A stretch of 64,000 bases of DNA from Providencia rettgeri. GTDB taxonomy: Bacteria; Pseudomonadota; Gammaproteobacteria; Enterobacterales; Enterobacteriaceae. The position numbers and the translations under genes were made by a program. Within the stretch, counting starts at the first letter, position 1; every line of letters starts with the position of its first letter. The notes under the pieces were generated by a model. It did not search any database, was not told the origin of the DNA, and worked only from the letters and a program-made list of their open reading frames with translations. Shown in pieces: positions 37,839 through 47,144 of this stretch. The DNA is taken from positions 3,968,001 through 4,032,000 of the forward strand of contig NZ_CP096258.1 of the NCBI RefSeq assembly GCF_023205015.1, written 5' to 3'.

Positions 37839-38808
37839 ACTTATTGCCCATCTTCCATTGCAAGCAGAGCATCGTCCTGTCTGCCTGATTGGCGCGGCCG
37901 TTATTGATGTGATTGCAGATGCGTATTCACTGCCTTATCGCGGAAGTGACATCGAATTGCACCAACAAAGTGTCAATATCGGTGGATGTGCTCTGAATAT
38001 TGCTGTGGCCTTGCAACGCCTTGGTATCCAATCACTCAATGCATTACCTATTGGGCAAGGTGTGTGGGCAGATATCATCCGCAACCAACTCAATAAAAAA
38101 GGTGTGAGTTCAGTTATAGAAACGAATAAAGGTGATAATGGCTGGTGTTTAGCCTTAGTCGAACCCGATGGAGAAAGGACATTTCTTTCAATTAGCGGTG
38201 TGGAAAACCAGTGGGAACGCCATACATTAGATGATTTACCAATTACATCTAACACCATTATCTATCTTTCTGGTTACCAATTAGCAGCAAAATGTGGCGA
38301 AACTCTGCTTTCATGGCTGGAATCACTCTCCGATAACGTCACTTTATTTATTGATTTTGGCCCTCGGATCGCCGACCTTTCGAAAACACAATTATTACGA
38401 TTGATGGCTTTAAAACCTATCATTTCATTGAACCGTCAAGAAGTCGAACATATCGTCACGCTGTTCCCTGATATCGCACACCAAGGAATGGATACAGAAG
38501 CATTAGCCAATATTTGGCATTCTCAATTTTCAGTTTCCGTGATTGTTAGAGTCGACAAAGAAGGCGCGTTCTTTCAAGAAAGTTGTCGTTCATCAGGCTG
38601 GGTGGCACCATTTAAAACTACCGTTGTCGATACCATTGGTGCAGGGGATAGCCATGCAGGAGGCGTGATTGCCGCATTGGCGTCCGGCTGGGCACTCCAA
38701 GATGCCGTATTACTTGGAAATGCTGTCGCATCCTATGTTGTTAGCCACCGCGGCGGAGATTGTGCGCCTTCGTCTGAGCAACTCACCGCGTATTTACAGC
38801 AATATTAA
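37825..38808 (+). CDS. yegV: PfkB-family sugar kinase
   Basis: A 327-residue ribokinase-like enzyme. The first PfkB signature is near NIGGCALNIAVALQRLG and the second near residue 270 (DTIGAGDSHAGG, catalytic Asp in GAGD). It would phosphorylate the sugar released by YegU. Its start lies inside the last codons of yegU, a tight translational coupling. Matches E. coli YegV in length and order. Confidence 0.9.
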   Translation: MKTAELIAHLPLQAEHRPVCLIGAAVIDVIADAYSLPYRGSDIELHQQSVNIGGCALNIAVALQRLGIQSLNALPIGQGVWADIIRNQLNKKGVSSVIETNKGDNGWCLALVEPDGERTFLSISGVENQWERHTLDDLPITSNTIIYLSGYQLAAKCGETLLSWLESLSDNVTLFIDFGPRIADLSKTQLLRLMALKPIISLNRQEVEHIVTLFPDIAHQGMDTEALANIWHSQFSVSVIVRVDKEGAFFQESCRSSGWVAPFKTTVVDTIGAGDSHAGGVIAALASGWALQDAVLLGNAVASYVVSHRGGDCAPSSEQLTAYLQQY

Positions 38809-38815
38809 TCATCAG

Positions 38816-38844
38816 AATAAAAAGAGACCATGTCTCTTTTTATT
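38816..38844. terminator. Bidirectional terminator between yegV and yegW
   Basis: AATAAAAAGAGAC (38816-38828) and GTCTCTTTTTATT (38832-38844) are perfectly complementary with a 3-base loop and give a T-rich tail in both directions. It overlaps the yegW stop codon (38840-38842), serving both convergent genes. Confidence 0.92.
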
Positions 38845-39586
38845 CTTCAGATACAAACACATACATATCACTGCGGCATTGATTAAAACTGTATTCAATG
38901 GGCACATTTTTATGGTCGAAAGCCACCTGCTTAATCACTAAAACAGGCACGCTCTTTTCCAATTTAATGTGCGTTTGAAAGTCTTCATCTGGCATTCGAG
39001 CACTTACCTTGCTCTTTGTTCGCGTAGGATAAATATTTTGGCTGCGGAAATAATCGTACAAAGATAAACCAATATCGTCTACGTCACCAATCAACCCAAT
39101 AGGAACATATGATTCCTCAATAGAGACAGGCTGCTCATCCACATAACGAATGCGTTTTAACATAAACACATCACTATTGATGGGGAGTGCTAGCGACTCT
39201 GCGACTTCCTGTGAACAAGGCACGATACTTTTATTGACCCAAAGTGTGTTTGGTTTTTTTCCAAGTAAAACAACTTGTTGTGAAAAACCCTTAGCTTCTT
39301 TGAGCGAATACTCAAACTTATCACTAATTTGGGTACCGTAGCCTTGTGACCGAATGATAACGCCTTCTTGCTCAAGTAACTCTAACGCTTTTCGAACGGT
39401 AATACGCGACACGCCTGTTTGTTGACCTAACTCCCTTTCACTGGGCAGCATATCACCTTGATGTAAAACCCCTGTTCGCACGGCAAATTTCACCGTTTCA
39501 GCAAATTTTACATATAAAGGTGTATTGTCTATTTCAGCAAGACGGGTACAAAGTTGTTGGATCAAAGATAAATGCGCATCATTCAT
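38840..39586 (-). CDS. yegW: GntR/HutC-family regulator
   Basis: A 248-residue repressor (same length as E. coli YegW). GntR winged HTH at about 25-90 (LPSERELGQQTGVSRITVRKALELLEQEGVI) and a C-terminal UTRA ligand-binding domain (about 105-240, with RIRYVDEQPVSIEESYVP). Convergent with yegTUV, which it probably controls through the GGTATT boxes before yegT. Confidence 0.9.
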   Translation of the reverse strand: MNDAHLSLIQQLCTRLAEIDNTPLYVKFAETVKFAVRTGVLHQGDMLPSERELGQQTGVSRITVRKALELLEQEGVIIRSQGYGTQISDKFEYSLKEAKGFSQQVVLLGKKPNTLWVNKSIVPCSQEVAESLALPINSDVFMLKRIRYVDEQPVSIEESYVPIGLIGDVDDIGLSLYDYFRSQNIYPTRTKSKVSARMPDEDFQTHIKLEKSVPVLVIKQVAFDHKNVPIEYSFNQCRSDMYVFVSEE

Positions 39587-39695
39587 ATTGAGTTAGTCAC
39601 CTAAAAATCGCAGCAATAATCCATAGTACCACTATCCATAGATTAATTGCAGGCAATTGAATTAGATATATTAATTGCCAACAAAAAACAAAATG

Positions 39696-40334
39696 CTACA
39701 GGGTATCATTTCCTCTGAGGTGCACGCTTTTCTCTAATACAGGCAATGTTAACTGTTGTTGATATCCATCCAATGTTTCTTTTGCCAATATTGCTAATGC
39801 ACGGTAAAAATCGCTGTTAGCCGAATCTATCAATACTTCAAGAAAATGTGCCGACCAAGGTAATAGATGCCAAGCGAGTAACTCTTCTAAATCCGCTCTA
39901 CGATTTTGCTCAGCGAGCCAAGCCGCTAACATCAAGATCAGCCCAAAGTGGTCTTCTGGCTCTTTTTGTGTCGTTACGGGTTCAACACCTTTGGCTCGCA
40001 TCCATTGGCGCAGCTCAACGGTTGAATCACCAAAAACAATCTTTTCTTTGTCTAGCCAGACTGACCCCCAAGGAGGCGCGGGTAAAGCATAAGGCCCGAT
40101 AAACAAGCGCTGCCATACTTCACTGAGTGGTTCGTTTTCCTGAGTGCTGGATTGCAAAAGTTGGCTAATTTTCGCTAAGGAAGGTAAAGCAAATGGCCAT
40201 TCTTCATGCCAAGTTGGCTCTTGTAAAATCGCAATAATCTCTGCATTGTTTTCATTTTCTGGTGAGAAATAAAATAAAGATCCCAGAACCCGGCCTGTCA
40301 CTGCCACGTGCTCAAGAAAGTGCGCTTCTTGCAT
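39696..40334 (-). CDS. dmsD: Tat proofreading chaperone for DMSO reductase (TorD/DmsD family)
   Basis: A 212-residue all-helical TorD-family protein that binds the twin-arginine leader of DmsA and holds back export until the cofactor is inserted. Family text includes WQRLFIGPYALPAPPWGSVWLDKE and DHFGLILMLAAWLAE. It follows dmsC by 62 bp in the same direction, as a fourth gene of the operon. Start ATG 40332-40334. Confidence 0.9.
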   Translation of the reverse strand: MQEAHFLEHVAVTGRVLGSLFYFSPENENNAEIIAILQEPTWHEEWPFALPSLAKISQLLQSSTQENEPLSEVWQRLFIGPYALPAPPWGSVWLDKEKIVFGDSTVELRQWMRAKGVEPVTTQKEPEDHFGLILMLAAWLAEQNRRADLEELLAWHLLPWSAHFLEVLIDSANSDFYRALAILAKETLDGYQQQLTLPVLEKSVHLRGNDTL

Positions 40335-40396
40335 ATTGATTGTCTCTGAAGTTATCAGCGCAGGGAGACCAGCTCCTGCGCTGAAAGGTTTACCAA

Positions 40397-41248
40397 TTAA
40401 GCCACAGCCATGCCGACTGTCATATGTAAACCATAGAATAGCCCACGACCAATAAATTCACCAACCAGTACCAATACGGTGCCTAGCAGTAAACTCAAAA
40501 CTGAAGGCTGATTTTGTCGTACAATAGGCAAAATCCATAGCAGCAACCCAAGACTGGTCACCACGATGCGTATCACTTGTAAAACACCGAAATCAGGGAC
40601 TAAATCTACGGCTTTTTGTACAGAAGTGGCAATTAGCGCGATTTCTCCGCTTTGCAGTAAAACTGACGCGATAGTCACGATATAAGCGATAACACTAATA
40701 AGGGCTAATTTACCACTATTAAACGGAAACTTAGCCACTCGTAATAGTAGAGTGCCTAAAATTGGCCCAACAACAAACAGGGTCATAAAGAAGCCGATGG
40801 TGGTATGTGGCGTATTCCATGTTGGCACCGTGCTTATCATATAAACTCGAGTCATTGCCCAAACAAATAACAGCCCCATCAGCATGGTGATGATTAACCA
40901 CACTTTGTCCAACCCTGTTGGCATTTTTTTCATTGCAGATAACAGCCACCATAGGCCACCCAAGGCAAAGAAAATGGAGCCAAACAGCACTTCGTTACTT
41001 AATGATGACGCAAACACACGGTTCATCGAGTTAAATGCACGCATCGGTGAACCCATATGCATCATGGATGCGAGAAAACCTAACCCCATCAACACCCATA
41101 ACGCCAACATTGCATTCACAATGCGCTGTTTTTGTGATTTATCATCTGTCGATAACCAGGCAAGCCCAGTCACAATCACGCCACCTGCAATACTTTGGCC
41201 TAATACTGTAAATAAAATGAGCGGCCATTCGTGTAATCCATTGCCCAT
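40397..41248 (-). CDS. dmsC: Anaerobic DMSO reductase membrane anchor subunit
   Basis: A 283-residue protein with eight hydrophobic segments that anchors DmsAB and oxidises menaquinol. It begins GNGLHEWPLILFTVLGQS as E. coli DmsC does. Start ATG 41246-41248 with GGGAGGT; dmsB ends one base beyond its start. Confidence 0.94.
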   Translation of the reverse strand: MGNGLHEWPLILFTVLGQSIAGGVIVTGLAWLSTDDKSQKQRIVNAMLALWVLMGLGFLASMMHMGSPMRAFNSMNRVFASSLSNEVLFGSIFFALGGLWWLLSAMKKMPTGLDKVWLIITMLMGLLFVWAMTRVYMISTVPTWNTPHTTIGFFMTLFVVGPILGTLLLRVAKFPFNSGKLALISVIAYIVTIASVLLQSGEIALIATSVQKAVDLVPDFGVLQVIRIVVTSLGLLLWILPIVRQNQPSVLSLLLGTVLVLVGEFIGRGLFYGLHMTVGMAVA

Positions 41249-41249
41249 G

Positions 41250-41867
41250 TTATACCTCCCGAGGATTGGCTAAATGGCCTGTCGTATCATTGACAGGACG
41301 ACTATTGGCATTGGGTTTAATGACAATATTAGGCTTGGTATAGTGCGCTTCAGGTAATGGCGCAATCTCTGCCAAATTGCCATGTTTTTCACGTAACTCT
41401 TCAATAGGGCCAAAGTCTAATGCACGCAGTGGGCAAGACTCAGCACAAATTGGTTTTTTGCCAACCGCAACACGTTCATAGCAACCATCGCACTTGGTCA
41501 TATGCCCTTTTTCGCTATCAAATTGCGGCGCACCGTATGGGCACGCCATATGGCAATAGCGGCAACCAATACAGACGCTTTCATCCACAACGACAAAGCC
41601 ATCCTCACGTTTGTGCATCGCGCCACTTGGGCACACTTTGACACAAGCAGGGTCTTCACAGTGGTTACATGAAATCGACAAATAATAACTAAATACGTTT
41701 TGATGCCACACGCCGTTATCTTCTTGCCAATCTCCCCCTGCATATTCATAAATGCGTCTAAAATTCACCGCAGGAGATAAATTTTTGTAATCCTTACACG
41801 CTAATTCACACGTTTTACATCCTGTGCAGCGCGCAGAATCAATATAAAAACCATATTGTGTTGTCAT
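41250..41867 (-). CDS. dmsB: Anaerobic DMSO reductase iron-sulfur subunit
   Basis: A 205-residue electron-transfer subunit with four [4Fe-4S] clusters. Cys ligands are at 14/17/20/24 (CTGCKTCELACK), in CNHCEDPACVKVCP, in CIGCRYCHMACP and in CDGCYERV...CAESCP. Start ATG 41865-41867 with GGGAGATA; it lies 11 bp after dmsA. Confidence 0.96.
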   Translation of the reverse strand: MTTQYGFYIDSARCTGCKTCELACKDYKNLSPAVNFRRIYEYAGGDWQEDNGVWHQNVFSYYLSISCNHCEDPACVKVCPSGAMHKREDGFVVVDESVCIGCRYCHMACPYGAPQFDSEKGHMTKCDGCYERVAVGKKPICAESCPLRALDFGPIEELREKHGNLAEIAPLPEAHYTKPNIVIKPNANSRPVNDTTGHLANPREV

Positions 41868-41878
41868 GATTTATCTCC

Positions 41879-44323
41879 CTATACCCTTGCCACTTCAACT
41901 AAATTACTGTGTTGTGGATTACCTTTCGCTAACGGTGACGGGCGCAGAGTCGTCAGGACGTTTAGGCTTCCACCATGGTCCACCTTGTTTTCATCAGGCG
42001 CGTACCAAGCCCCTTCCCCCATGGCCACAACCCCAGGAATGATGCGTGGGGTCACTTTGGCAGCGATCTGCACTTCCCCTCTATCGTTGTATATACGCAC
42101 TATGTCGCCATCTTTAATATTGCGACGTTTTGCATCAATAGGGTTGATCCACATCTCTTGTAAACAAGCAGCCTTAAGCACATCAATGTTGCCGTAGGTG
42201 GAGTGAACGCGCGATTTATAGTGGAAGCCACTCAATTGCAGTGGATATTTTTCGGTGAGCTGATCATCATGGCTTTCAAAGCCTGGAGAATACATTGGAA
42301 GTGCTGATATCAAATCGCCCTCTGCGAGGGTCCATGTTTTCGCGATATCCGCTAATTGTGATGAATAGATCTCAATCTTGCCTGACGGGGTATTTAATGG
42401 GTTCGCAATTGGGTCTTCGCGGAAAGCTTTGTGTGCCACGACATGCCCTTGTGGGTTCATTTTTTTGTAAATCCCTTGCTGCTGGAATGTCTCAAAATCA
42501 GGTAGCTCAGGTAACTTTTGTCGTGAGATTTCATACAAATGGCGTAACCACTCTTCTTGAGTTCGCCCTTCGGTAAATTTCTCTTCAACCCCCATACGGC
42601 GTGCAATTTGTGTACACATTTCATACACCGTTTTGCTCTCAAAACGTGGTTCAATGGCTTGGCTAGCGAAAATCACATACCCCATATTACTGGCGGCACC
42701 ATCCAAGCAAAAATCCATTTGCTCAGAAGCAGTGCAATCAGGCAGAACTAAATCTGCATATTTCGCAGAGGCGGTCATATGGTTATCAATCACCACTATC
42801 ATTTCGCATTTTTTATCATCCTGAAGAATGTCATGCGTTTTATTAATATCAGAGTGTTGATTGATTAAACTGTTACTGGCGTAGTTCCAAATAAACTTAA
42901 TCGGCACATCCAGTTTATCTTTGCCTCTAACCCCATCGTGAGTTGCGGTCATTTCTGGGCCGCGTTCAATAGCATCCGTCCATAAGAATACGGAAATACT
43001 CGCTTTAACTGGGTTCTCTAACGTTGGCATCCGCTCAAATGGAATGTCATAGTTCCCTTCACGAGCCCCCGTATTTCCCCCATTGATACCCACATTACCC
43101 GTTAAAATCGGTAACATCGCAATCGCACGCGCAGTTTGCTCGCCGTTCGAATGGCGTTGTGGCCCCCAACCTTGGCTAATATAAGCTGGTTTTGCGGAAC
43201 CGATTTCACGCGCTAATTTAATAATTTTATCCGCAGGGATACCGGTGATTTGCGCAGCCCATTGTGGCGTTTTTTCGACACCATCATCCCCTTGGCCTAA
43301 AATATACGCCTTGTAGTGGCTGTTTTTCGGGGCATCAGCGGGAAGCGTTTTTTCATCATAGCCCACGCAGTATTTATCTAAGAAAGGTTGGTCAACCATA
43401 TTTTCTGTGATCAGCACATGGGCGAGCCCCGCGACTAATGCGGCATCTGTTCCTGGGCGGATCGGGATCCACTCATCTTCACGTCCCGCTGCGGTGTCAG
43501 TATAACGTGGGTCGATCACGATCATTCGTGCATTGGAGCGCTCACGGGCTTGTTCCAATTGGTAAGTAATGCCACCACCGCTCATACGCGTTTCTGCGGG
43601 GTTATTCCCAAATAGCACCACTAATTTTGAGTTTTCGATATCGGAAACACTATTCCCCGCCCCGCTACCATAGGTATAAGGCATCGCACAGCTAATTTGT
43701 GCTGTACTATAGGTACCATAATGATTTAAATAGCCGCCCATACAGTTCATCAAGCGGGCGATTGGGGAATTCGCTGGCGGCCAAGAACGTGCGACGGTAC
43801 CGCCTAATGTGCCAGTCCCATAGTTCAAATACACGGCTTCATTACCATAATCGGCAATAATCCGTTTTAGATTGTCGCTAATTAAATCGTAGGCTTCTTC
43901 CCAACTAATTTGTTTGAATTTACCTTCACCCCGCGCCCCAACGCGCAGCATCGGGTATTTCAAGCGGTCAGGGTTATAGACACGACGGCGCATTGAGCGC
44001 CCGCGTAAACAGGCTTTAACTTGGTGCTTATTACCGTAAACATCATCACCGGTATTGTCGGTTTCGACATATTTTATTTCACCATCAACAATATGCATAC
44101 GCAGTGGGCAGCGACTCCCACAGTTAACGGTACATGCGCTCCAAACTATTTTTTCTTCCGGCGTGGCCGTTTTGGATGTAGTTTCACTGGTATCAGCAAT
44201 ACTGTTAAAAGGTAAACTTAGCGCTCCACTTGCAAGTGCGAGTCCCCCGACGGTACTGGTTTGCATTAGCTTCCTGCGGCTGATCCCCGATTGGAGTATT
44301 CCCTCAGATAATGCTTTACTCAT
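41879..44323 (-). CDS. dmsA: Anaerobic DMSO reductase catalytic subunit
   Basis: An 814-residue molybdopterin enzyme, the same length as E. coli DmsA. Start taken at ATG 44321-44323 behind GAGGCAG; a GTG four codons upstream is less likely. The twin-arginine signal is SRRKLM at 15-20. The FS0 cluster ligands are Cys64, Cys68, Cys72 and Cys105 (CTVNCGSRC, KACLRGRS). It reduces dimethyl sulfoxide or other S/N-oxides on the periplasmic side in anaerobic growth. Confidence 0.96.
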   Translation of the reverse strand: MSKALSEGILQSGISRRKLMQTSTVGGLALASGALSLPFNSIADTSETTSKTATPEEKIVWSACTVNCGSRCPLRMHIVDGEIKYVETDNTGDDVYGNKHQVKACLRGRSMRRRVYNPDRLKYPMLRVGARGEGKFKQISWEEAYDLISDNLKRIIADYGNEAVYLNYGTGTLGGTVARSWPPANSPIARLMNCMGGYLNHYGTYSTAQISCAMPYTYGSGAGNSVSDIENSKLVVLFGNNPAETRMSGGGITYQLEQARERSNARMIVIDPRYTDTAAGREDEWIPIRPGTDAALVAGLAHVLITENMVDQPFLDKYCVGYDEKTLPADAPKNSHYKAYILGQGDDGVEKTPQWAAQITGIPADKIIKLAREIGSAKPAYISQGWGPQRHSNGEQTARAIAMLPILTGNVGINGGNTGAREGNYDIPFERMPTLENPVKASISVFLWTDAIERGPEMTATHDGVRGKDKLDVPIKFIWNYASNSLINQHSDINKTHDILQDDKKCEMIVVIDNHMTASAKYADLVLPDCTASEQMDFCLDGAASNMGYVIFASQAIEPRFESKTVYEMCTQIARRMGVEEKFTEGRTQEEWLRHLYEISRQKLPELPDFETFQQQGIYKKMNPQGHVVAHKAFREDPIANPLNTPSGKIEIYSSQLADIAKTWTLAEGDLISALPMYSPGFESHDDQLTEKYPLQLSGFHYKSRVHSTYGNIDVLKAACLQEMWINPIDAKRRNIKDGDIVRIYNDRGEVQIAAKVTPRIIPGVVAMGEGAWYAPDENKVDHGGSLNVLTTLRPSPLAKGNPQHSNLVEVARV

Positions 44324-44414
44324 AATCTGCCTCACTTAACATTGCTTCAGCGTTTTAAAATGGCTTTTTGAAATTTATTTTTATCTTTAATTCATTTATC
44401 TACTTTCAATGACC

Positions 44415-44455
44415 ATTTTATCGTTAGGGCTCAGTAGGGCATTGTGCGCGATCAA
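44415..44455 (-). promoter_or_regulatory. FNR-dependent dms promoter
   Basis: Read on the minus strand, TTGATCGCGCACAA (44442-44455) is an FNR-type site with one good half, close in form to the dmsA FNR site of E. coli. A TAAAAT -10 hexamer lies at 44415-44420. With transcription starting near 44408 the site centre is at about -41, the class II activation position. The rest of 44456-44853 is AT-rich and non-coding. Confidence 0.75.
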
Positions 44456-44853
44456 CAATCCAACACAAAAAGTATGGTTTTTATCTATTAGCAATCATTA
44501 AATAACATTGAAAATAAAACCATTCCAGTTTTTATCATTAAAAATTAATTTAATTAAAATAAATATAGTGAGATTATTTCTTAAGTTGAGTTGATTTAAC
44601 TATTTTAAAGCCTTTTTATTTAATAAATATTTTTTAATTAATAAATTGCGCCATTCGTTTCTATTGTGCAAATGAACAAATAAATTAACAATTGACCGTA
44701 CAATAAACACAGCTATCTTCACATTATTTTAATAGTACTTCCCTACTATTAAGATTACCTCTAACCAATAGCCAATCATATATATCACATCGTATCTAAA
44801 TTAATTAGATACATTCCTTCTAACCAATCGATATTATTAATAGGACTGTAAAA

Positions 44854-44952
44854 ATGAAAATAAACGTATTATTAGATTTGAAGAATAATTTAGGAGAAGG
44901 CCCTGTTTGGGATATTCAACAGCAACGCTTATATTGGATTGTAGTGGCATAG
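44854..44952 (+). pseudogene. Truncated SMP-30/gluconolactonase-like gene (N-terminal 32 codons)
   Basis: An ATG frame of 32 codons plus TAG whose product reads LGEGPVWDIQQQRLYWI, the diagnostic N-terminus of SMP-30/gluconolactonase/LRE proteins (normally near 290 residues). After YWI the similarity stops and a TAG follows within three codons. The upstream AGGACTG could serve as a ribosome site. The break marks the left junction of the accessory region. Confidence 0.75.
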
Positions 44953-45038
44953 TTATTATTGGCCTATTCATAAAAAATGATAAATTAACATGATAAACTC
45001 AATTAGAAATCATCATACATACTACCAACCGATGAGTA

Positions 45039-45545
45039 CTATTTCCTTGATAAATAAATGATTAAGCGGACCACATTCATCACGAGATCAAAAACCACGC
45101 AAGTCAGAGTCATAAAAATGGTAAAACCTCGCAAGTAGCTCCCTATCAAAACAGTTTTGAAGTTAGCGTATGCGGAGTCCCATATTAAAAACGAACCGAT
45201 GGGAAATTTTACGAAAACGTAAAAATACCAGAAAACTAAAGAAATGATGGTAGGTATGAGGAAATACAACAATACACGATAAGCTAAGTTTATGTGTGTT
45301 TTAAGGTAGTAGTAATATACAAGGGCCAATACGACTGCATAAAACAACAAACCTAAACTTAATGCATCATAAAAAGCAATTGAAATTGACTCGTTGTTTC
45401 CCCCTTTTTTATATAACGTAAAGAACAGTTGATGGACTGTTTCAAGATAATAAAACAAAACACCTAAACAAATTGAAATATAAGAAATAACTGCTGAATG
45501 ATGTTTATTGGAACGGCCTGCGTGGTGGCATAGTGATGAAGACAT
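45039..45545 (-). CDS. Polytopic membrane protein, probable immunity partner of adjacent toxin
   Basis: A 168-residue protein (ATG 45543-45545; AGGAAGG lies 12 bp upstream) with four predicted membrane segments (roughly 20-40, 58-78, 92-114, 135-160). I do not recognise the family. Its start lies inside the 3' end of the broken toxin gene at 45505-46025, the tight spacing of a toxin-immunity pair, so an immunity role is inferred. It appears intact while the toxin is not. Confidence 0.6.
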   Translation of the reverse strand: MSSSLCHHAGRSNKHHSAVISYISICLGVLFYYLETVHQLFFTLYKKGGNNESISIAFYDALSLGLLFYAVVLALVYYYYLKTHINLAYRVLLYFLIPTIISLVFWYFYVFVKFPIGSFLIWDSAYANFKTVLIGSYLRGFTIFMTLTCVVFDLVMNVVRLIIYLSRK

Positions 45546-46025
45546 TCGGAACGACACCTTCCTGTGATTGAATATTGAGTAAATGTTTTTTTAACCCCCA
45601 TGGAGCAAAAAACTCATCTGGAATATTATTAAATACTCCACCACTTTCACGCAAAAATCGAGCGACATTTGAGGCACAATAAATTCAATCAAAACTATAT
45701 CTTCACCATCATCTAAATGAAACTTAAGATAACTATCCCAATCAAATTCTGGATATTCAAAGAAATCCCCTGACCCTCTAAAGCTTTCTACTGAACCTCG
45801 GCACTCTTTTTCCTCACACCCTTCATATGTACCCGCAGGATCATACAAAAATGCATCTTCACCTTCACCAAGGATAAGTCCTGCATGACCAATAAATACA
45901 TTATTGATCATGATAAAAATTCTCACATAATCACCTTGTCCATTGGCAATTGCGGTTTGAAGTTTAGGATCATTGTCCCTAATAATAGGAACTGGCCGCC
46001 GAGTAGTAAAAAGATCATTCCTCAC
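45505..46025 (-). pseudogene. Frameshifted permuted NlpC/P60 (papain-like) toxin
   Basis: The first 120 codons (GTG start 46023-46025) encode INNVFIGHAGLILGEGEDAF...FLYDPAGTY...GSGDFF...WDSYLKFHLDDGEDIVLIEF; then the frame runs into nonsense and stops near 45592. In another frame the DNA from about 45682 to the TAA at 45505-45507 reads CASNVARFLRESGG...FFAPWGLKKHL, the catalytic Cys block expected to follow. His (in GHAGL) before Cys is the order of circularly permuted NlpC/P60 enzymes. About 20 residues between the two blocks seem to be missing, so a small out-of-frame deletion is likely. Probably once a secreted type VI cell-wall or lipid hydrolase. Confidence 0.72.
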
Positions 46026-46185
46026 TCAAATAACTCATTGTTAGCTATGCTAGAGAGTAATAACGGGGAGGCTTTATCGTCAGCTTTGACAAAAACAAAA
46101 TTCCCATAGAATCATAAGTTGAACATCCAGTTGGAATAAGGCCTTACTTGTTTCCTATGAAAGTGAGATAAATGATGTCAGCCAT
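46022..46185 (-). pseudogene. hcp remnant (type VI secretion tube protein)
   Basis: ATG at 46183-46185 behind AAAGGAATT opens MADIIYLTFIGNK, then TAA, then GLIPTGCSTYDSMG in the same frame: the N-terminus of the Hcp group that reads xIYLTxxGxxQGLISxGCSTxDSxG. A shifted frame then gives FVFVKADDKASPLLLSSIANNELFE and stops at 46022-46024. So there is a nonsense change, an internal deletion of roughly 30 codons, and loss of the C-terminal half. It lies directly upstream of the broken toxin, as in an hcp-effector-immunity cassette. Confidence 0.72.
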
Positions 46186-46244
46186 AATTCCTTTAATTTC
46201 CATTGAATATTATCAATGCTTCTCATAAGCTTAACCTAAGCTAA

Positions 46245-47144
46245 ATTTCAGAAGGAACTAGCATCGCATATAAATATGACCCCGTATCAAAAACACTCAT
46301 TGATGCGGACGCGAAATTTAGCTTCGAAGAGGTACCTAACTATGATGAGCTTTACTATCAAGCTAATCTAATAAAAATTAAAAGTATTCTTAACAATGAA
46401 AAAGACGATGATAATGTTGCTGCAGTAGCTACAATTGAAGAAGCAGATTATATTTTAAAGAATATGTCCACCCCCACGCCTTTCAAAGACCCGAAAGAGG
46501 CTTTATTTGGTATTGGTAATTTTATTTCTAATTACTCATCGAATATCTATGAAGCCCATCGTGTTGCTAGAATTATCAATGAATTTAGAAATATTAATAT
46601 CCAAGCAACTGAATATGTTGGCCCAAACAGTAATGTTTATATTCGTCTATCTGAGCATGCTGGAGTTAGAGCTTACTTAAATGGGACTCGGTATTTAATC
46701 AACAATCCTCGCATTCTATACATGGGCGTTGGAACCCAAGGTATGAATAACATATCCGTTGGTGCAACTCGATTCGCAATCGTTTTTTCAGCAGCTTACA
46801 GAGTAGTAGAATTAATATTCAAAAGTGAATATACGCTAGTAGATTTTTTTGTAAACATCACCATGGATATGGCAAAATTAGCTATTAGCACTCAGATAAG
46901 TACTACCATTGTAGGAGGTTTAACAACCGCAGGATTAATTACAGGAGGAAGTGTTATTGTCATATCCGTGGGGATATTTTTACTAGGAGCAGCAATCGAT
47001 TATGCTCTGTATAAATTAGATGATGAATTCCAAATTAGTACGAGTATTATTAAAGCCTTAAAAACTCACAGGCCAAGAAAACCTGAAACACCTTACCATC
47101 CAGATCAGTTTTTTTCTCAGTGGGGGAGATTCAGTCGTGATTAA
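46245..47144 (+). pseudogene. N-terminally truncated type VI-type effector (C-terminal domain)
   Basis: An open frame of 299 codons with no ATG, GTG or TTG in its first 73 codons and a stop just before it (46242-46244). The only Met start, ATG 46464, has no good ribosome site and lies within a continuous sequence (DPVSKTLIDADAKFSFEEVP... continues to it), so the 5' part of the gene has been lost. The C-terminal part has two hydrophobic segments (about 200-255 of the open frame) and ends with a charged tail. Layout resembles PAAR/Rhs-type toxin C-termini, with its immunity gene overlapping. The family is not recognised. Confidence 0.6.

Noticed and set aside
45591..46025. 144-residue protein as an intact gene
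   Set aside because: Its last 25 residues are a frameshift product; the expected catalytic Cys block is in another frame just downstream.
46464..47144. 226-residue protein starting at ATG 46464 as an intact gene
   Set aside because: The frame continues upstream for 73 codons with protein-like content and no start codon, and the ATG lacks a ribosome site; truncation fits better.
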